From: Flavobacterium sp.
GTDB taxonomy: Bacteria; Bacteroidota; Bacteroidia; Flavobacteriales; Flavobacteriaceae
Direction: 5' to 3'
NCBI GenBank assembly: GCA_014378065.1
Contig: JACMOK010000124.1
Coordinates: forward strand, 1-40,091
DNA length: 40,091 bases
Below the pieces are notes generated by a model. It did no database searches. It was not told where the DNA came from and saw only the letters and a list, made by a program, of their open reading frames with translations. The translations under genes were made by a program, and so were the position numbers. Shown here one piece after another: positions 10,201-16,916 of the stretch (the first letter of the stretch is position 1; each line of letters starts with the position of its first letter).

Positions 10201-10650
10201 TTAGGAAACATCAACTTCACGTTGGATGCCACAGAAAATTTTGATGACAATCAGGGAATCTACATCTACGACAGTCTTACCAGTCTTTACCATGATATTC
10301 GTGAGGAAGCTTTCACATTGGAATTACCGCAAGGTACGATCAGCGACCGTTTCTCCTTAAGATTCAAAACCGGTTCGCTTGCGACCACTAATTTTGAAGC
10401 GGAGGCCGATGTTGTAGTGAAGTTTACCAACGCTGATAACATGATCAACATTCAAAACAAAAACACAGACCTCAACGTAAACGCGGTGACTTTGTTTACT
10501 TTGTTAGGACAAAACATAGGCAGTTGGGATGTAAAAAATGATGATCAGAGCAAAATCCAAATCCCGGTAAAAAACCTAAGTACTGGCACTTACATTGTAA
10601 AAGTTACCACCACCAAAGGCGACATTACTAAAAAGATAATTATCAAATAG
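1219..10650 (+). CDS. Giant T9SS-secreted repeat surface protein (3143 residues)
   Basis: Probably a cell-surface adhesin exported by the type IX system. Signal peptide, residues 1-26 (ends SHAQ). Gly-rich domain 1, about 30-240 (SGSFVAPAGV opening, III near the end). A linker follows. Fourteen Ig-like repeats of 90-91 residues span about 347-1614, with the pattern AG..NTCS..VNITAGSSATN, WTSSGTGTF, LTTCTYTPSAADI, LTLTA. Gly-rich domain 2, about 1617-1828. LamG-like plus DUF8202-like segment, about 1845-2290 (SYLGVKYGITLG; YDIAGIGRDD). LamG domain, about 2298-2455. A module common in flavobacterial secreted proteins, about 2535-3060 (NYWSSPV; GNPYASALDAN). Type A sorting domain, about 3065-3143, ending KKIIIK. 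The repeats alternate between two subtypes. SprB-like gliding adhesins are the closest known analogy. The ligand is unknown. Confidence 0.92.
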   Translation: MKTITFKNYKKILIPLFLLMTIISHAQTQRTYTTSGSFVAPAGVTNIQVEAYGAGGGGGYGGTSNKDGGGGGGGGGYSKNVSVSVTAGTTYTVTIGAQGTGATTSGTPNGTSGGNTTATFGATTVTANGGIGGFGYTNGGAGGTGGTGSTFIGGSGGAGLNGTGSGGGGGAAGSSSNGGNGSVPTGGTAGGGSAGAGGNGTIATSGSGSSSITNYGGGGGGGTKNSAGGNGAGGYIIITYTCPTYALTNTTSSNSPLCGASSASVTLNSSSLASGTYTVTYNLSGATTATGNTSTMSFTAGSLGSGTFSTSILNLGSTTVTITNLTSSYCNNSISTFNSTNVTVNSSPNAISGTAITACSSNTAIAITAGASATNYTTVTWTSSGTGVFTNANSLTTCTYNPSAADIMAGSVILTLTASNPGCANATSTKTLTLITAANAIAGTNLNTCSTSGAVNITAGSSVTNYISVAWTSSGTGTFVNANSLTTCTYTPSAADITAGSVILTLTASGNAPCGNVTSTKILTINSPMTAIAGANLNTCSTSGINITAGSSATNQTTVTWTSSGTGTFTNPNSLTTCTYTPSAADLTAGSITITLTTTNAGCAIASSSKTLSIQTPPTSVAGTALSTCSTAGAINITAGSSATNQIGQTWTSSGTGTFVNANSLTLCTYTPSAADISAGSITLTLTATGNVPCSNVTSSKTLTINNPMTAVAGSAVTTCATSGAVNITSGSSATNQTLVTWTSSGTGTFANPNSLTTCTYTPSAADISAGSVILTLTASNSGCANATASKMLTISPLPTAIAGTAANTCSTNGAVNITAGSSATNYTSIVWISSGTGIFVNANSLTTCTYTPSAADITAGTVTLTLTANGNAPCSNITSTKTLTISNPMTAVAGSNFSICYSGGAVNITAGSSATNQTLVTWTSSGTGTFANPNSLTTCTYSPSAADITAGSVILTLTASNSGCTNATASKTLTISSQPTAIAGTAVNTCSINGAVNITAGSSATNYTSISWTSSGTGTFANANSLTTCTYTPSVLDISAGSITLTLTANANAPCSNITSTKTLTISNPMTAIAGSNFSNCYSSGSINITTGSSAINQTSITWASNGTGTFANANSLTTCTYTPSAADRIAGSVIFTLTASNAGCTNATASKTLTISTPPTPVAGTTINTCSTTGAVNITAGSSATNYTSTAWTSNGTGTFTNASSLTTCTYNPSVADITTGSVTLTLTANGNAPCAAVTSSKNLIISLPPTAAAGSNFSTCYSSGSINITSGSSATNQTSVTWTSNGTGTFTNTNSLTTCTYTPSAADITAGNVIFTLTASNAGCTNANATKTLTIRLLPTAIAGTAINTCSSNGAVNITAGSSATNYTSVAWTSSGTGTFANASSLTTCTYNPSAADITAGSATLTLTANGNAPCTAVTNTKTINISRVMTAVAGSAFTACSSNTAINVTSGSSATNQTNITWTSNGTGTFTNPNSLTTCTYTPSTADVIAGSVIITLTVSNTSCPNVTSNKTLTFIAVPAADAGSDVATCSTCGTVNITANSAATNYTSIAWTSSGTGTFTNANSLTACTYTPSAADITNSMNLGAIVLTLTVTGNAPCSTSTSTKLLGITNQTFTSSGTFTVPSGVYQVTVEGWGGGGKGGDGLNIGNVGGGGGGGAYSSKSIAVVPGTTYIVNVGLGATTVSDGGDSWFIDTTTLLAKGGTTALNNASTGGAGGSVAACIGDITSRGGNGANGSSGNYGGGGGAGAEASENAGVDGTTNLGAIAICNGGNGGNGYTSSNGDGSPGLTPGGGGGGGRRNGNNGVNQGTGGFGADGKIIIKWPINPLISTVTNAPGGVTSNLQLWLRSDLVNGTTTMADNTPISTWYTQARGANAIKPSAVGSPIYRNNAAYNINFNAVVDFTNPYNSPSPVTTDLNSSRQYLKGTNGYYSEDTFVVVIPDVTVTSALNNMDVFSGKSTVCGVSKSGISYGNVDSRFSNEVLSYTLGATTSYGTAQVSTTSQYNNPGIINIRNNSGNTGMQLYYNANNIATTEVNASKHRIVYDSQYWIGRSEQWDGSLDGRIAEVITYSSRKNDATERTKIESYLGVKYGITLGVNGTSKNYLASDGTVIWDASANAGYNYDIAGIGRDDISKLNQKQSKSVNTNANLTIGLGAIATTNTANTNGFDTDKKYLIWGDNGGNMNNSGTNLTITFGGTSSVTTLTDIPNKKWKIVETGGDVATAKVAIPTSALASLPALSGNDAYVMIVASDAVFTTNLETIFIGVNGSNYETDYDFDGTKFFTFGVAHVSTYSRHASFDGIDDSMKVSNSNNLNSTFSMMTWVRPTGANTLANDRTIVSKYNGTTGYRVYLSTTNRVVVTWAGGTTLTSATALPSSEWHNIAIIYSSGSIKLYIDGVLDSTVASAAPASSTNTFSIGAEYRSKSDTRNFFNGDIDEFRLWDKAITLTELKFVMNQEILQNATGTKGAVLPTAITKNDISTLNWSNLQAYYSMNSFIGTHIDDDSQNSNRGNVFSPNKTTITTQSSPQPYQSSADGAWSSTGTWSNGTIQQLPNSLSIVDGVTPIDWNIVKTSNNVGSAGNKTVLGLFVTANTLSATNDTKIQVSHYLKIDGKIDLVGKSQLIQTINSDLDVTSAGSIERDQKGQSNRFNYNYWSSPVGSLSTTSNNNSFTVNGVLRDATNPASIQNITWTTGYNSAATTPITLSSYWIFKFQNLTPQYANWASVGPNGTLQTAQGYTMKGSDAATATQNYTFVGKPNNGLITSPIAPNNANLSGNPYASALDANAFITANSASTTGAIYFWEHFPTNVSHNLLEYQGGYAARTLVGGTPPVSPAGVSGLGSSTRVPGRYIPVGQGFLLYGSATGGNITFDNSQRAFIKEDSGSSNPLFRQSQNGPTVEHVLNNQEDVIAEDTFAKIRLGFNSANSFHRQLLLGFMNENATSGYDLGYDAPQIDQQPNEMVFLNGESRLVIQGDGYFNSDNIYPLAVTTSALGNINFTLDATENFDDNQGIYIYDSLTSLYHDIREEAFTLELPQGTISDRFSLRFKTGSLATTNFEAEADVVVKFTNADNMINIQNKNTDLNVNAVTLFTLLGQNIGSWDVKNDDQSKIQIPVKNLSTGTYIVKVTTTKGDITKKIIIK
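2257..6060 (+). repeat. 14-copy coding repeat (270-273 bp) with a 543-bp dimeric period
   Basis: Fourteen units of about 272 bp encode Ig-like repeats. Odd units mostly carry SATNQ and an SN-x-GC ending; even units mostly carry SATNY and GNAPC. The period of near-identity is therefore two units. As an example, matching DNA at 3454 and 3997 is identical for about 48 bp and lies exactly 543 bp apart, which points to duplication of two-unit blocks. Units 1 and 4 break the Y/Q rule, and unit 14 has an insertion and an extra Cys. Confidence 0.85.
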
Positions 10651-10676
10651 TTCCCCTTTTTTCCCCAAAAAAAGTG

Positions 10677-10709
10677 AAGAAGCTTCTCGTAATGAGAAGC
10701 TTCTTTTAT
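10677..10709. terminator. Bidirectional terminator between the giant gene and hisS
   Basis: A 12-bp perfect stem (10677-10688 with 10694-10705, loop GTAAT) is followed by TTTTATT on the plus strand. The minus strand has a T-run beyond the stem. It serves two convergent genes. Confidence 0.85.
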
Positions 10710-10736
10710 TTAAAAAGAGCTATGATATTATTAAAC

Positions 10737-12107
10737 CTATGATAAGGCTAATTTTAACTCCTGAAAATCTACGGTGATTTGTTCTCCGGAAAGTAAATCT
10801 TTCAAGCCAAATTGGTGTTGCGCCATTTCGGTTTCACCTGCAACAACGGCAAATGGAATTTCGCGTTTGTCGGCATACATCAACTGTTTTCCGACTTTAA
10901 TCGCATCGGGATACAATTCTACTTTTATTCCAGCAGCTCTCAGTTTCATCATGGCTTGTAATGCATAAAATGCTTCCTTTTCTCCATAGTTGACAAAAAG
11001 GGCTTTTGAAGTAGACGTTACCGTTTCAGGAAACAAATTTAACTCTTCCATTACCAGATAAATCCGATCCAAGCCAAATGATATGCCCACGCCGCTCATG
11101 TCTTTTAAACCAAAAATACCGGTTAAATCGTCATACCTGCCGCCGCCTCCAACAGATCCCATCGCTACAGATTTGGGAGGAGAAACTTCAAAAATCGAAC
11201 CCGTGTAATAGTTTAATCCACGCGCCAAAGTGACGTCGAGATCTAATACCGATTGTTGCATGCCCAAATTCGAAACTTGCTCGCAAATGAATTGCAGTTC
11301 CGCAACGCCTTTCATTCCCTCTTCAGAACCGGCAAGCAAAACAGATAATTTTTGGATTTTCTCCGAAATGGTTCCTACAAATTGAAACAAAGGCTGCACT
11401 TTTTGAAGCGCACTTTGCGAAATTCCTTTTTCCCGCATTTCTGCTTTTACGCCCTCCTCACCTATCTTATCCAATTTATCCAGCGCCACGGTAAAGTCGA
11501 TTAGTTTCTCTTTGGCTCCGATCACTTCAGCGATTCCTGAAAGAATTTTACGGTTGTTGATTTTAATGGTGACTTTTTCTAAACCCAAAGCGCCGAATAC
11601 CGTATCGTATAATTGCACCAACTCGACTTCTTGCCATAATGAAGTAGATCCTACTACATCGGCATCACATTGAAAGAACTCTCTGAATCTGCCTTTCTGA
11701 GGCCGATCGGCACGCCATACTGGTTGGATTTGATAGCGTTTAAAAGGAAAAACAATATCACTTTGGTTTTGAACGACATATCGCGCAAACGGAACAGTCA
11801 GGTCATAACGAAGTGCTTTTTCCGAAATGGCCGCGGTGAGTCTGAGGCTGTCTTTATTTTGCAAGGCAACAACATCGGCTTTTGCCAAATAGTCACCTGA
11901 ATTCAATATTTTAAAAATCAATCGATCGCCTTCTTCTCCATATTTTCCCATTAAAGTTTCCGAATTTTCAAACGAAGGGGTTTCTATCGGTTGAAAACCA
12001 AACTGCTCAAAATGGGTCTTGATAATACCAATAATATATTGTCGTTTTGCTACTTCAATCGGTGAAAAATCTCTTGTTCCTTTGGGAATACTGGGTTTTG
12101 ATGCCAT
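10737..12107 (-). CDS. hisS: Histidine--tRNA ligase
   Basis: Charges tRNA-His with histidine in the cytoplasm, using ATP. It is a class II synthetase of 456 residues, full length for the family. It opens with PKGTRDFSP. Motif 2 is seen in the [10 protein letters not shown] region, the histidine-specific motif in [13 protein letters not shown], the Gly-rich [10 protein letters not shown] after it, and motif 3 in [11 protein letters not shown]-terminal anticodon-binding domain follows. It is a single gene convergent with the giant surface gene and divergent from a permease. The ATG start gives [13 protein letters not shown], typical of flavobacterial HisS. Nothing is missing. Confidence 0.97.
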   Translation of the reverse strand: MASKPSIPKGTRDFSPIEVAKRQYIIGIIKTHFEQFGFQPIETPSFENSETLMGKYGEEGDRLIFKILNSGDYLAKADVVALQNKDSLRLTAAISEKALRYDLTVPFARYVVQNQSDIVFPFKRYQIQPVWRADRPQKGRFREFFQCDADVVGSTSLWQEVELVQLYDTVFGALGLEKVTIKINNRKILSGIAEVIGAKEKLIDFTVALDKLDKIGEEGVKAEMREKGISQSALQKVQPLFQFVGTISEKIQKLSVLLAGSEEGMKGVAELQFICEQVSNLGMQQSVLDLDVTLARGLNYYTGSIFEVSPPKSVAMGSVGGGGRYDDLTGIFGLKDMSGVGISFGLDRIYLVMEELNLFPETVTSTSKALFVNYGEKEAFYALQAMMKLRAAGIKVELYPDAIKVGKQLMYADKREIPFAVVAGETEMAQHQFGLKDLLSGEQITVDFQELKLALS

Positions 12108-12262
12108 CTTAAAATGCTGTTTTTAGATTTGAATTGTAGCTGAATTATTCGTGGATAAGTAACTTCAAATTCTTGTAGCAAATATCCTGTTTTAAAAATA
12201 AATAATTACGGTTCCAAAACAAACTTGTAACAAAAATTGTAATTTCGTGTCAAACTTCGACG

Positions 12263-13504
12263 ATGTTCAAATTATTCAAAGAAAATGTCCGAATTGCGCT
12301 GGGTTCAATCAGAACGCAATTGCTACGAACCATACTAACTGTATTAATTATTGCAATCGGCATTACCGCTTTGGTTTGTATTTTAACCGTAGTCGCTGCC
12401 TTAGAAAATACGCTTTCGAGTGATTTTGCGTCGATGGGTGCCAATACTTTTAACATCAATCAATACGCTTTTGAAACCCGAAACCGCGGTGGTGGCGAGA
12501 GAGAAATCATCAATCCTATCCTATCCTATCCTGAAGCTGTCGCATTCAAACAAAAATACAATTATCCTCTTACGCATACCTCACTCTCTTTTACTGCCGT
12601 TTCGAACGCGGAAGTCAAATTTGAATCCAAGAAGACCAATCCAGAAATTACCGTTCTCGGCATTGATGATTATTTCTTGGTCAATTCGGGTCTCGAGATT
12701 ACCAAAGGCCGCAATTTTACGGGCTTTGATATTGCCAACAACACCTATTCATGCATTGTTGGTTCTGATTTCGAAAAAGATTTACTAAAAGACGTCAATC
12801 CGATTGACAAAGTGATCTCAATTCGCGGTGCCAAATTCAGAGTCATCGGAGTTTTAAAAGAAAAAGGCTCCACCTTCGGCAACAGCCAAGATTTGCGGGT
12901 TTTGATTCCCATTCAAGTCGCTAGATCACTATTTACAGCACCCAATATCGACTACACGGTCAGCGTGATGATTGATAAAAAAGAACTGCTGGACCCCGCT
13001 ATTGACAATGCCAACAGTACCATGCGCAGGGTAAGGAAATTAAGTCCGGTCAAAGAAAATAATTTTGGAATTTCGAGAAGCGACGACCTGATCAATAAAA
13101 TTCTAAGCATTACCCAATATCTTGGCCTTTCGGCCTGGGTGATCGGAATCATAACTATTTTTGGCTCCTCGATCGCATTGATGAATATCATGTTGGTTTC
13201 GGTTACAGAAAGAACCAGAGAAATCGGTGTTCGAAAAGCATTAGGCGCCAAACGAAGTACGATTGCCATTCAATTTTTCATAGAAACTTTAGTCATCGGA
13301 CAATTGGGCGGGCTCTTGGGAATTATTATCGGAATTACTGCCGGATACGGAATTGCATCGCTGTTAAAATTTGTTTTCGTCATTCCGTGGAGCGCTATTT
13401 TTGCTGCCTTCGTCACTACCTTTTTCGTGGCCATTGTTTCTGGTTCTTACCCCGCTTTAAAAGCTTCAAAATTAGATCCAATTGAAGCCTTGCGGTATGA
13501 ATAG
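12263..13504 (+). CDS. ABC transporter permease, MacB/FtsX type
   Basis: An inner-membrane permease of the MacB/FtsX superfamily, which works with a separate ATPase (LolD/MacB-like) in efflux, lipoprotein release or envelope signalling. Of its 413 residues, one membrane segment lies near the N-terminus (about 20-45). A periplasmic MacB_PCD-like domain follows. Three C-terminal membrane segments carry the FtsX signature TERTREIGVRKALGAKR at the cytoplasmic loop. It ends PIEALRYE, usual for the family. No ATPase gene is adjacent, so its partner must be encoded elsewhere. Codons 84-90 lie in a pentanucleotide repeat (ATCCT)x4. Its last base abuts the convergent prmC gene. The substrate is unknown. 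Confidence 0.93.
   Translation: MFKLFKENVRIALGSIRTQLLRTILTVLIIAIGITALVCILTVVAALENTLSSDFASMGANTFNINQYAFETRNRGGGEREIINPILSYPEAVAFKQKYNYPLTHTSLSFTAVSNAEVKFESKKTNPEITVLGIDDYFLVNSGLEITKGRNFTGFDIANNTYSCIVGSDFEKDLLKDVNPIDKVISIRGAKFRVIGVLKEKGSTFGNSQDLRVLIPIQVARSLFTAPNIDYTVSVMIDKKELLDPAIDNANSTMRRVRKLSPVKENNFGISRSDDLINKILSITQYLGLSAWVIGIITIFGSSIALMNIMLVSVTERTREIGVRKALGAKRSTIAIQFFIETLVIGQLGGLLGIIIGITAGYGIASLLKFVFVIPWSAIFAAFVTTFFVAIVSGSYPALKASKLDPIEALRYE
12513..12532 (+). repeat. Pentanucleotide tandem repeat (ATCCT)x4 inside the permease gene
   Basis: Four exact copies of ATCCT lie in codons 84-90 of the FtsX-type permease. Because the unit is 5 bp, gain or loss of one copy would shift the reading frame early in the gene. 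Such repeats can act as slippage switches. Four copies is a modest number. Confidence 0.9.
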
Positions 13505-14362
13505 TTAGCGGTAAGAGGCTCTAATCATGCGATCATTTCCATATATGTCTTTGCGCAACACGACATTCTTAAAATTAAGATTTTCGAGCATCGCCAACAT
13601 TTCTTTTCCTAAATATTGATTGATTTCAAAATATAACCGGCCATTCTCAGTTAAATTTTTCTGAGCCAATCGGGCTATTTTCTTGTAAAAAAGCAGTGCA
13701 TCATGATCTTCTACAAACAAGGCCAAATGTGGTTCGTTGTTTAAAACATTTTTTTTAATTTCTGCTTTTTCCAGTTGGCGAATATACGGAGGATTTGAGA
13801 CGATAAGATCAAATTGTTGTTCTAAATCAACACATTTCAGGATGTCTTTTTGAATAAACACTACCTTAGCTTGATGCAATGCAGCATTTTTTGTTGCTGT
13901 AATCAATGCATTTTCAGACACATCGAGCGCAAACACACTGGCCTGGAATAGATTTTTGGCTAAGGCGATTGCAATACAACCGCTGCCGGTACCAATATCT
14001 AAAATTTTTACAGGATTTGTCGACGGCAAGGTCTTCAGGTCGGCAATTATCCAATCGACGAGCTCTTCCGTTTCCGATCTTGGAATCAAAACATTCTCGT
14101 TGACTTCCAATTCCAATCCATAAAAGTGAGCCGTTCCAAGCAAGTATTGAATAGGGATTTCCTGTTTCAACTGTTCTAAAATAAAATTCCAATCTTCCAA
14201 TGCGGTTATTGAAAAAGTCAGCTCGGGCTGCAAAGCCAAATCGGTTCGTTTCAAGTGGTGCTTGTTTTCGAGAATCAGATAAAAAAAGTTTTCTGATTCC
14301 GCCGCATCATACATCGGTAAAAGCGAGGCTGTAAAATGAGTTCTGTATTGTCTGATCTGCAT
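13505..14362 (-). CDS. prmC: Peptide chain release factor N5-glutamine methyltransferase
   Basis: Methylates the Gln of the GGQ motif in release factors 1 and 2 using S-adenosylmethionine. It has 285 residues, normal for PrmC/HemK. A helical N-terminal domain recognises the release factor. The Rossmann methyltransferase domain has PRSETEELVDW, the SAM-binding LDIGTGSGCIAIALA and the catalytic SNPPYI. It starts one base after the upstream GNAT gene ends, so the two are probably co-transcribed. Its stop abuts the convergent permease gene with no gap. The assignment is secure because NPPY with the GTGSGC loop and this N-terminal domain is specific for PrmC. Confidence 0.96.
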   Translation of the reverse strand: MQIRQYRTHFTASLLPMYDAAESENFFYLILENKHHLKRTDLALQPELTFSITALEDWNFILEQLKQEIPIQYLLGTAHFYGLELEVNENVLIPRSETEELVDWIIADLKTLPSTNPVKILDIGTGSGCIAIALAKNLFQASVFALDVSENALITATKNAALHQAKVVFIQKDILKCVDLEQQFDLIVSNPPYIRQLEKAEIKKNVLNNEPHLALFVEDHDALLFYKKIARLAQKNLTENGRLYFEINQYLGKEMLAMLENLNFKNVVLRKDIYGNDRMIRASYR

Positions 14363-14363
14363 C

Positions 14364-14852
14364 TTAAAGCACTTTTATCATCCAAACCGGGCATGAAGTA
14401 TGTCCGGTATTTCCTAAAGGTGCGCAAAGATAGTCAAATCCAGTTTTGGTGTAGAGCTTTTGGGCATCGTTCATATTGGGCATCGTCTCAAGATAACAGC
14501 GTAAGTATCCAAACTCTCTTGCCGCCTGTAGGCACTTTTGCATCATTTGACGTCCGATTCCTGAGCCGCGGGCCTCCGGTAAAAAATACATCTTTTGCAG
14601 TTCGCAAACAGAAGCCAACTCATTTTCGAGAGGACCAATGCCTGCTCCGCCAATAATTTTTCCGTTATTTTCTACGACAAAATACAGCGATTTGGCTTGC
14701 ATGTAAGTTTCATACATACAATCCAGTTGTGGGTCAGCATACGCTGTTCCGACTTTTGGCACCTCAAGTTCAATTAAAACGGCTCGGATTACTTTGGCAA
14801 TTTCAGCATTGTCGCTTATTTCAATGGGTCTAATATTCATAGATAACGGCAT
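14364..14852 (-). CDS. GNAT-family N-acetyltransferase
   Basis: A predicted acetyl-CoA-dependent N-acetyltransferase of up to 162 residues. The acetyl-CoA loop is seen in LPEARGSGIGRQMMQKCL, followed by YLETMPNMNDAQKLYTKTGF, typical of GNAT motifs A and B. The start is uncertain. The long form begins MPLSMNIRPIE at 14852, and the ATG at 14840 (MNIRPIE) is equally plausible because most relatives start near such a sequence. It is followed directly by prmC. The substrate cannot be read from the sequence. Prokaryotic GNATs beside prmC need not act on ribosomes, so no role is claimed. Confidence 0.88.
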   Translation of the reverse strand: MPLSMNIRPIEISDNAEIAKVIRAVLIELEVPKVGTAYADPQLDCMYETYMQAKSLYFVVENNGKIIGGAGIGPLENELASVCELQKMYFLPEARGSGIGRQMMQKCLQAAREFGYLRCYLETMPNMNDAQKLYTKTGFDYLCAPLGNTGHTSCPVWMIKVL

Positions 14853-14978
14853 TTAATAATAAATGTAAAAAATCCAAAGTTCGCTATTCGTCTTGAATAG
14901 TTAAACATTTATTTTTGCAATGATGGGCACCAAGTAATAGTGATTAAATATCATAGACCAATCCACAGCAAAAAATAC

Positions 14979-14986
14979 TATTTTTG
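14979..14986 (+). promoter_or_regulatory. Candidate -7 box TATTTTTG before ribD
   Basis: It matches TAnnTTTG and ends four bases before the ATG at 14991. If used, transcription would begin at or close to that ATG and give a leaderless mRNA, which favours 14991 as the ribD start. No -33 element is clear. Confidence 0.3.
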
Positions 14987-14990
14987 TGTT

Positions 14991-15998
14991 ATGACTATTG
15001 CCGAAAAATACATGTCGCGCTGCATCGAATTGGCTCAAAATGGATTTGGAACTACCTACCCCAATCCGATGGTGGGCGCCGTTATAGTTCATGAAAATAA
15101 AATAATAGGGGAAGGCTGGCATCAAAAATCAGGCACGCCACATGCGGAAGTGCACGCCATTAATTCAGTTAGAGACAAATCGCTTTTAAAAAGTGCGACC
15201 CTGTATGTGAGTTTAGAACCTTGTTCCCATTTTGGTAAAACGCCACCTTGCTGCGATTTCATCATTGAAAATGAAATCCCAAATATCGTCGTTGGAACGA
15301 TAGACCAAAATCCAAAAGTAGCCGGAAGCGGTATTCAAAAGTTAATCGAAAACGGAAGAAAAGTTGAAGTTGGCATTTTAAAAAACGAATGCAACGCCCT
15401 TAATAAACGCTTTTTTACTTTTCACGAAAAAAAAAGACCTTATATTATTTTAAAATGGGCGGAAAGTCAAGATGGCTTTATCTCCCCTTCTAAAAAACAA
15501 GCACAAAAACCCGTTTGGATCACCAACGATTACTCGCGTCAATTGGTTCACCAATGGCGCAGCCAGGAACAAGCCATTCTTGTAGGGACGCAAACGGTTA
15601 TCGATGATAATCCGTTCTTAACTGTACGAGATTGGAGCGGAAATAATCCTATTCGAATAGTTTTAGATCAAAATAATCGAATTCCAAAACAAAGTCATAT
15701 CTTTGATAATCAATCTAAAACCATCGTATATTCCGCTACTGATATCGATTTTAACAAAGATATTGGTATTCAGATTGCAGGTAAATTATTTGAAGAAAAT
15801 ATCCAGTCCCTGATTATAGAAGGCGGGAGAAAGACCTTGCAAACTTTTATTGATGAAAATCTGTGGGACGAAGCCCGAATTTTTAAAGGGGTATTGAGTA
15901 TGGAATCAGGAACCAAAGCTCCCGTGATTCACTCGACATCGGCAGTGAGAACATTTATTTTAGACGACGAACTTTTAATTTTAACGAACCATGATTAA
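14991..15998 (+). CDS. ribD: Bifunctional riboflavin biosynthesis deaminase/reductase
   Basis: Catalyses two steps of riboflavin synthesis: deamination of the diaminopyrimidine intermediate, then NADPH-dependent reduction of its ribosyl side chain. The N-terminal deaminase domain carries the zinc and catalytic residues HAE (H51, E53) and PCSHFGKTPPC (C78, C87). The C-terminal reductase domain follows from about residue 150 (KWAESQDGFI; a G-T-V-DNP-L pattern). It has 335 residues from the ATG at 14991, which gives MTIAEKYMSRC, the usual family start. A GTG at 14940 would add 17 unrelated residues and is rejected. Its last 8 bp overlap the HAD gene, so translation is probably coupled. Confidence 0.96.
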   Translation: MTIAEKYMSRCIELAQNGFGTTYPNPMVGAVIVHENKIIGEGWHQKSGTPHAEVHAINSVRDKSLLKSATLYVSLEPCSHFGKTPPCCDFIIENEIPNIVVGTIDQNPKVAGSGIQKLIENGRKVEVGILKNECNALNKRFFTFHEKKRPYIILKWAESQDGFISPSKKQAQKPVWITNDYSRQLVHQWRSQEQAILVGTQTVIDDNPFLTVRDWSGNNPIRIVLDQNNRIPKQSHIFDNQSKTIVYSATDIDFNKDIGIQIAGKLFEENIQSLIIEGGRKTLQTFIDENLWDEARIFKGVLSMESGTKAPVIHSTSAVRTFILDDELLILTNHD

Positions 15999-16593
15999 AA
16001 CAATAATTTTCGATTTTGGCGACATTTTTATCAACTTGGAAAAACAAGCTACCATTGATGAATTTAAAAAATTAGGTTTAGATGGCCCCAATCCCGAATT
16101 ATTAGAAATGAATGATTTGTTTGAAAAAGGCCAGATTACCGAACTTCAGTTTATTGAGACTTTTCAAAAGTACCTTCCAATGGCCGATTTTGATGATATT
16201 AGAAAAGCTTGGAATGCGGTGATTGGGGAATTTCCACTATACCGCTTGGAATTTTTACAAATGCTTTCCCATAAATACCGTTTGTTTTTACTGACCAATA
16301 CCGATTCTATTCACATCAGCCGGTTTGAACACAAAGTAGGCGCTTCCTTTTTCAGCGATTTTTACCAGTGCTTTGAAAAAGTATACTATTCTTTTGAAAT
16401 GGGCATGCGCAAACCGAGTGCAGATATTTTCAATTACATTCTTAAAAAACACGATTTGTCTCCCAAACGCACTTTATTCATCGATGATAAAAAAGAAAAT
16501 ACCGATGCTGCAGAAGCTTTAGGCATTCAGGTTTGGAATTTACAAGTGGGCAAAGAAGATGTTGTTAATTTGTTTGAAAAAAAGATATTGTAA
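15991..16593 (+). CDS. HAD-family hydrolase (YihX-like)
   Basis: A haloacid dehalogenase-superfamily enzyme of 200 residues, probably a small-molecule phosphatase. Motif I is FDFGDIFINL. The nucleophile Asp is present, and the usual second Asp is Gly, as in YihX-type HADs (FDLGNV). Motif II is LLTNTD, motif III contains the Lys of RKPSADIF, and motif IV is LFIDDKKEN. A helical cap lies between motifs I and II. It overlaps ribD by 8 bp (ATGATTAA), which suggests an operon. In riboflavin synthesis a phosphatase must act between RibD and the lumazine synthase step, and HADs can do this. Assigning that job here is inference from position only. Confidence 0.9.
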   Translation: MIKTIIFDFGDIFINLEKQATIDEFKKLGLDGPNPELLEMNDLFEKGQITELQFIETFQKYLPMADFDDIRKAWNAVIGEFPLYRLEFLQMLSHKYRLFLLTNTDSIHISRFEHKVGASFFSDFYQCFEKVYYSFEMGMRKPSADIFNYILKKHDLSPKRTLFIDDKKENTDAAEALGIQVWNLQVGKEDVVNLFEKKIL

Positions 16594-16611
16594 CCGCTTT
16601 TACATCTCGAC

Positions 16612-16914
16612 GACAGTTACAAGCCAATTTTAATTCCTTCAGAGAAGGTTTTTTTAAAGAAAAAAATAGCAAATTCTTCGGTTATGCTTTTCCAATGTCT
16701 TCCGAATCGGAAATCAAAATGCTGCTATCGCTGTCACGCAAAAAACATTCATAAAGTCAGTCGCGTCGTCAGAAAGAAAAACCGCGAAATTATTTCACAG
16801 CAGATCGATGACCTTTGTGGGTTATAAATAGCGACCAGAAGAAAAAACGCGCAAATTGTGTTTTAAATTTTTGATTCTATGTTCGAAATTGAAATTAAGA
16901 AAAAGGAACTATAA
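16612..16914 (+). pseudogene. Decayed YigZ/IMPACT-family gene
   Basis: Remnant of an IMPACT/YigZ protein gene (usually about 200 residues), left as three broken pieces. From 16612 the frame reads DSYKPILIPSE. A one-base deletion near 16644 shifts to GFFKEKNSKFFGYAFP, then MSSESEIK, running to a TAA at 16752. The middle of the protein, including the family's conserved DDGEPS region, is missing or unreadable. From 16831 the C-terminus reappears as TRRKNAQIVF, a TAA, then IFDSMFEIEIKKKEL and a stop at 16912. No ATG remains in frame. It lies where I recall flavobacteria carrying yigZ between the HAD and thioesterase genes. YigZ function is poorly known (translation/stress-linked in homologs). Confidence 0.75.
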
Positions 16915-16916
16915 AA

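Noticed and set aside
12108..12262. A single TTATCCACG-like 9-mer near 12150 as an origin signal
   Set aside because: One DnaA-box-like word alone is expected by chance.
14940..14990. Extended ribD start at a GTG
   Set aside because: The extra 17 residues are not family-like and a candidate -7 box lies within them; the ATG at 14991 gives the expected N-terminus.
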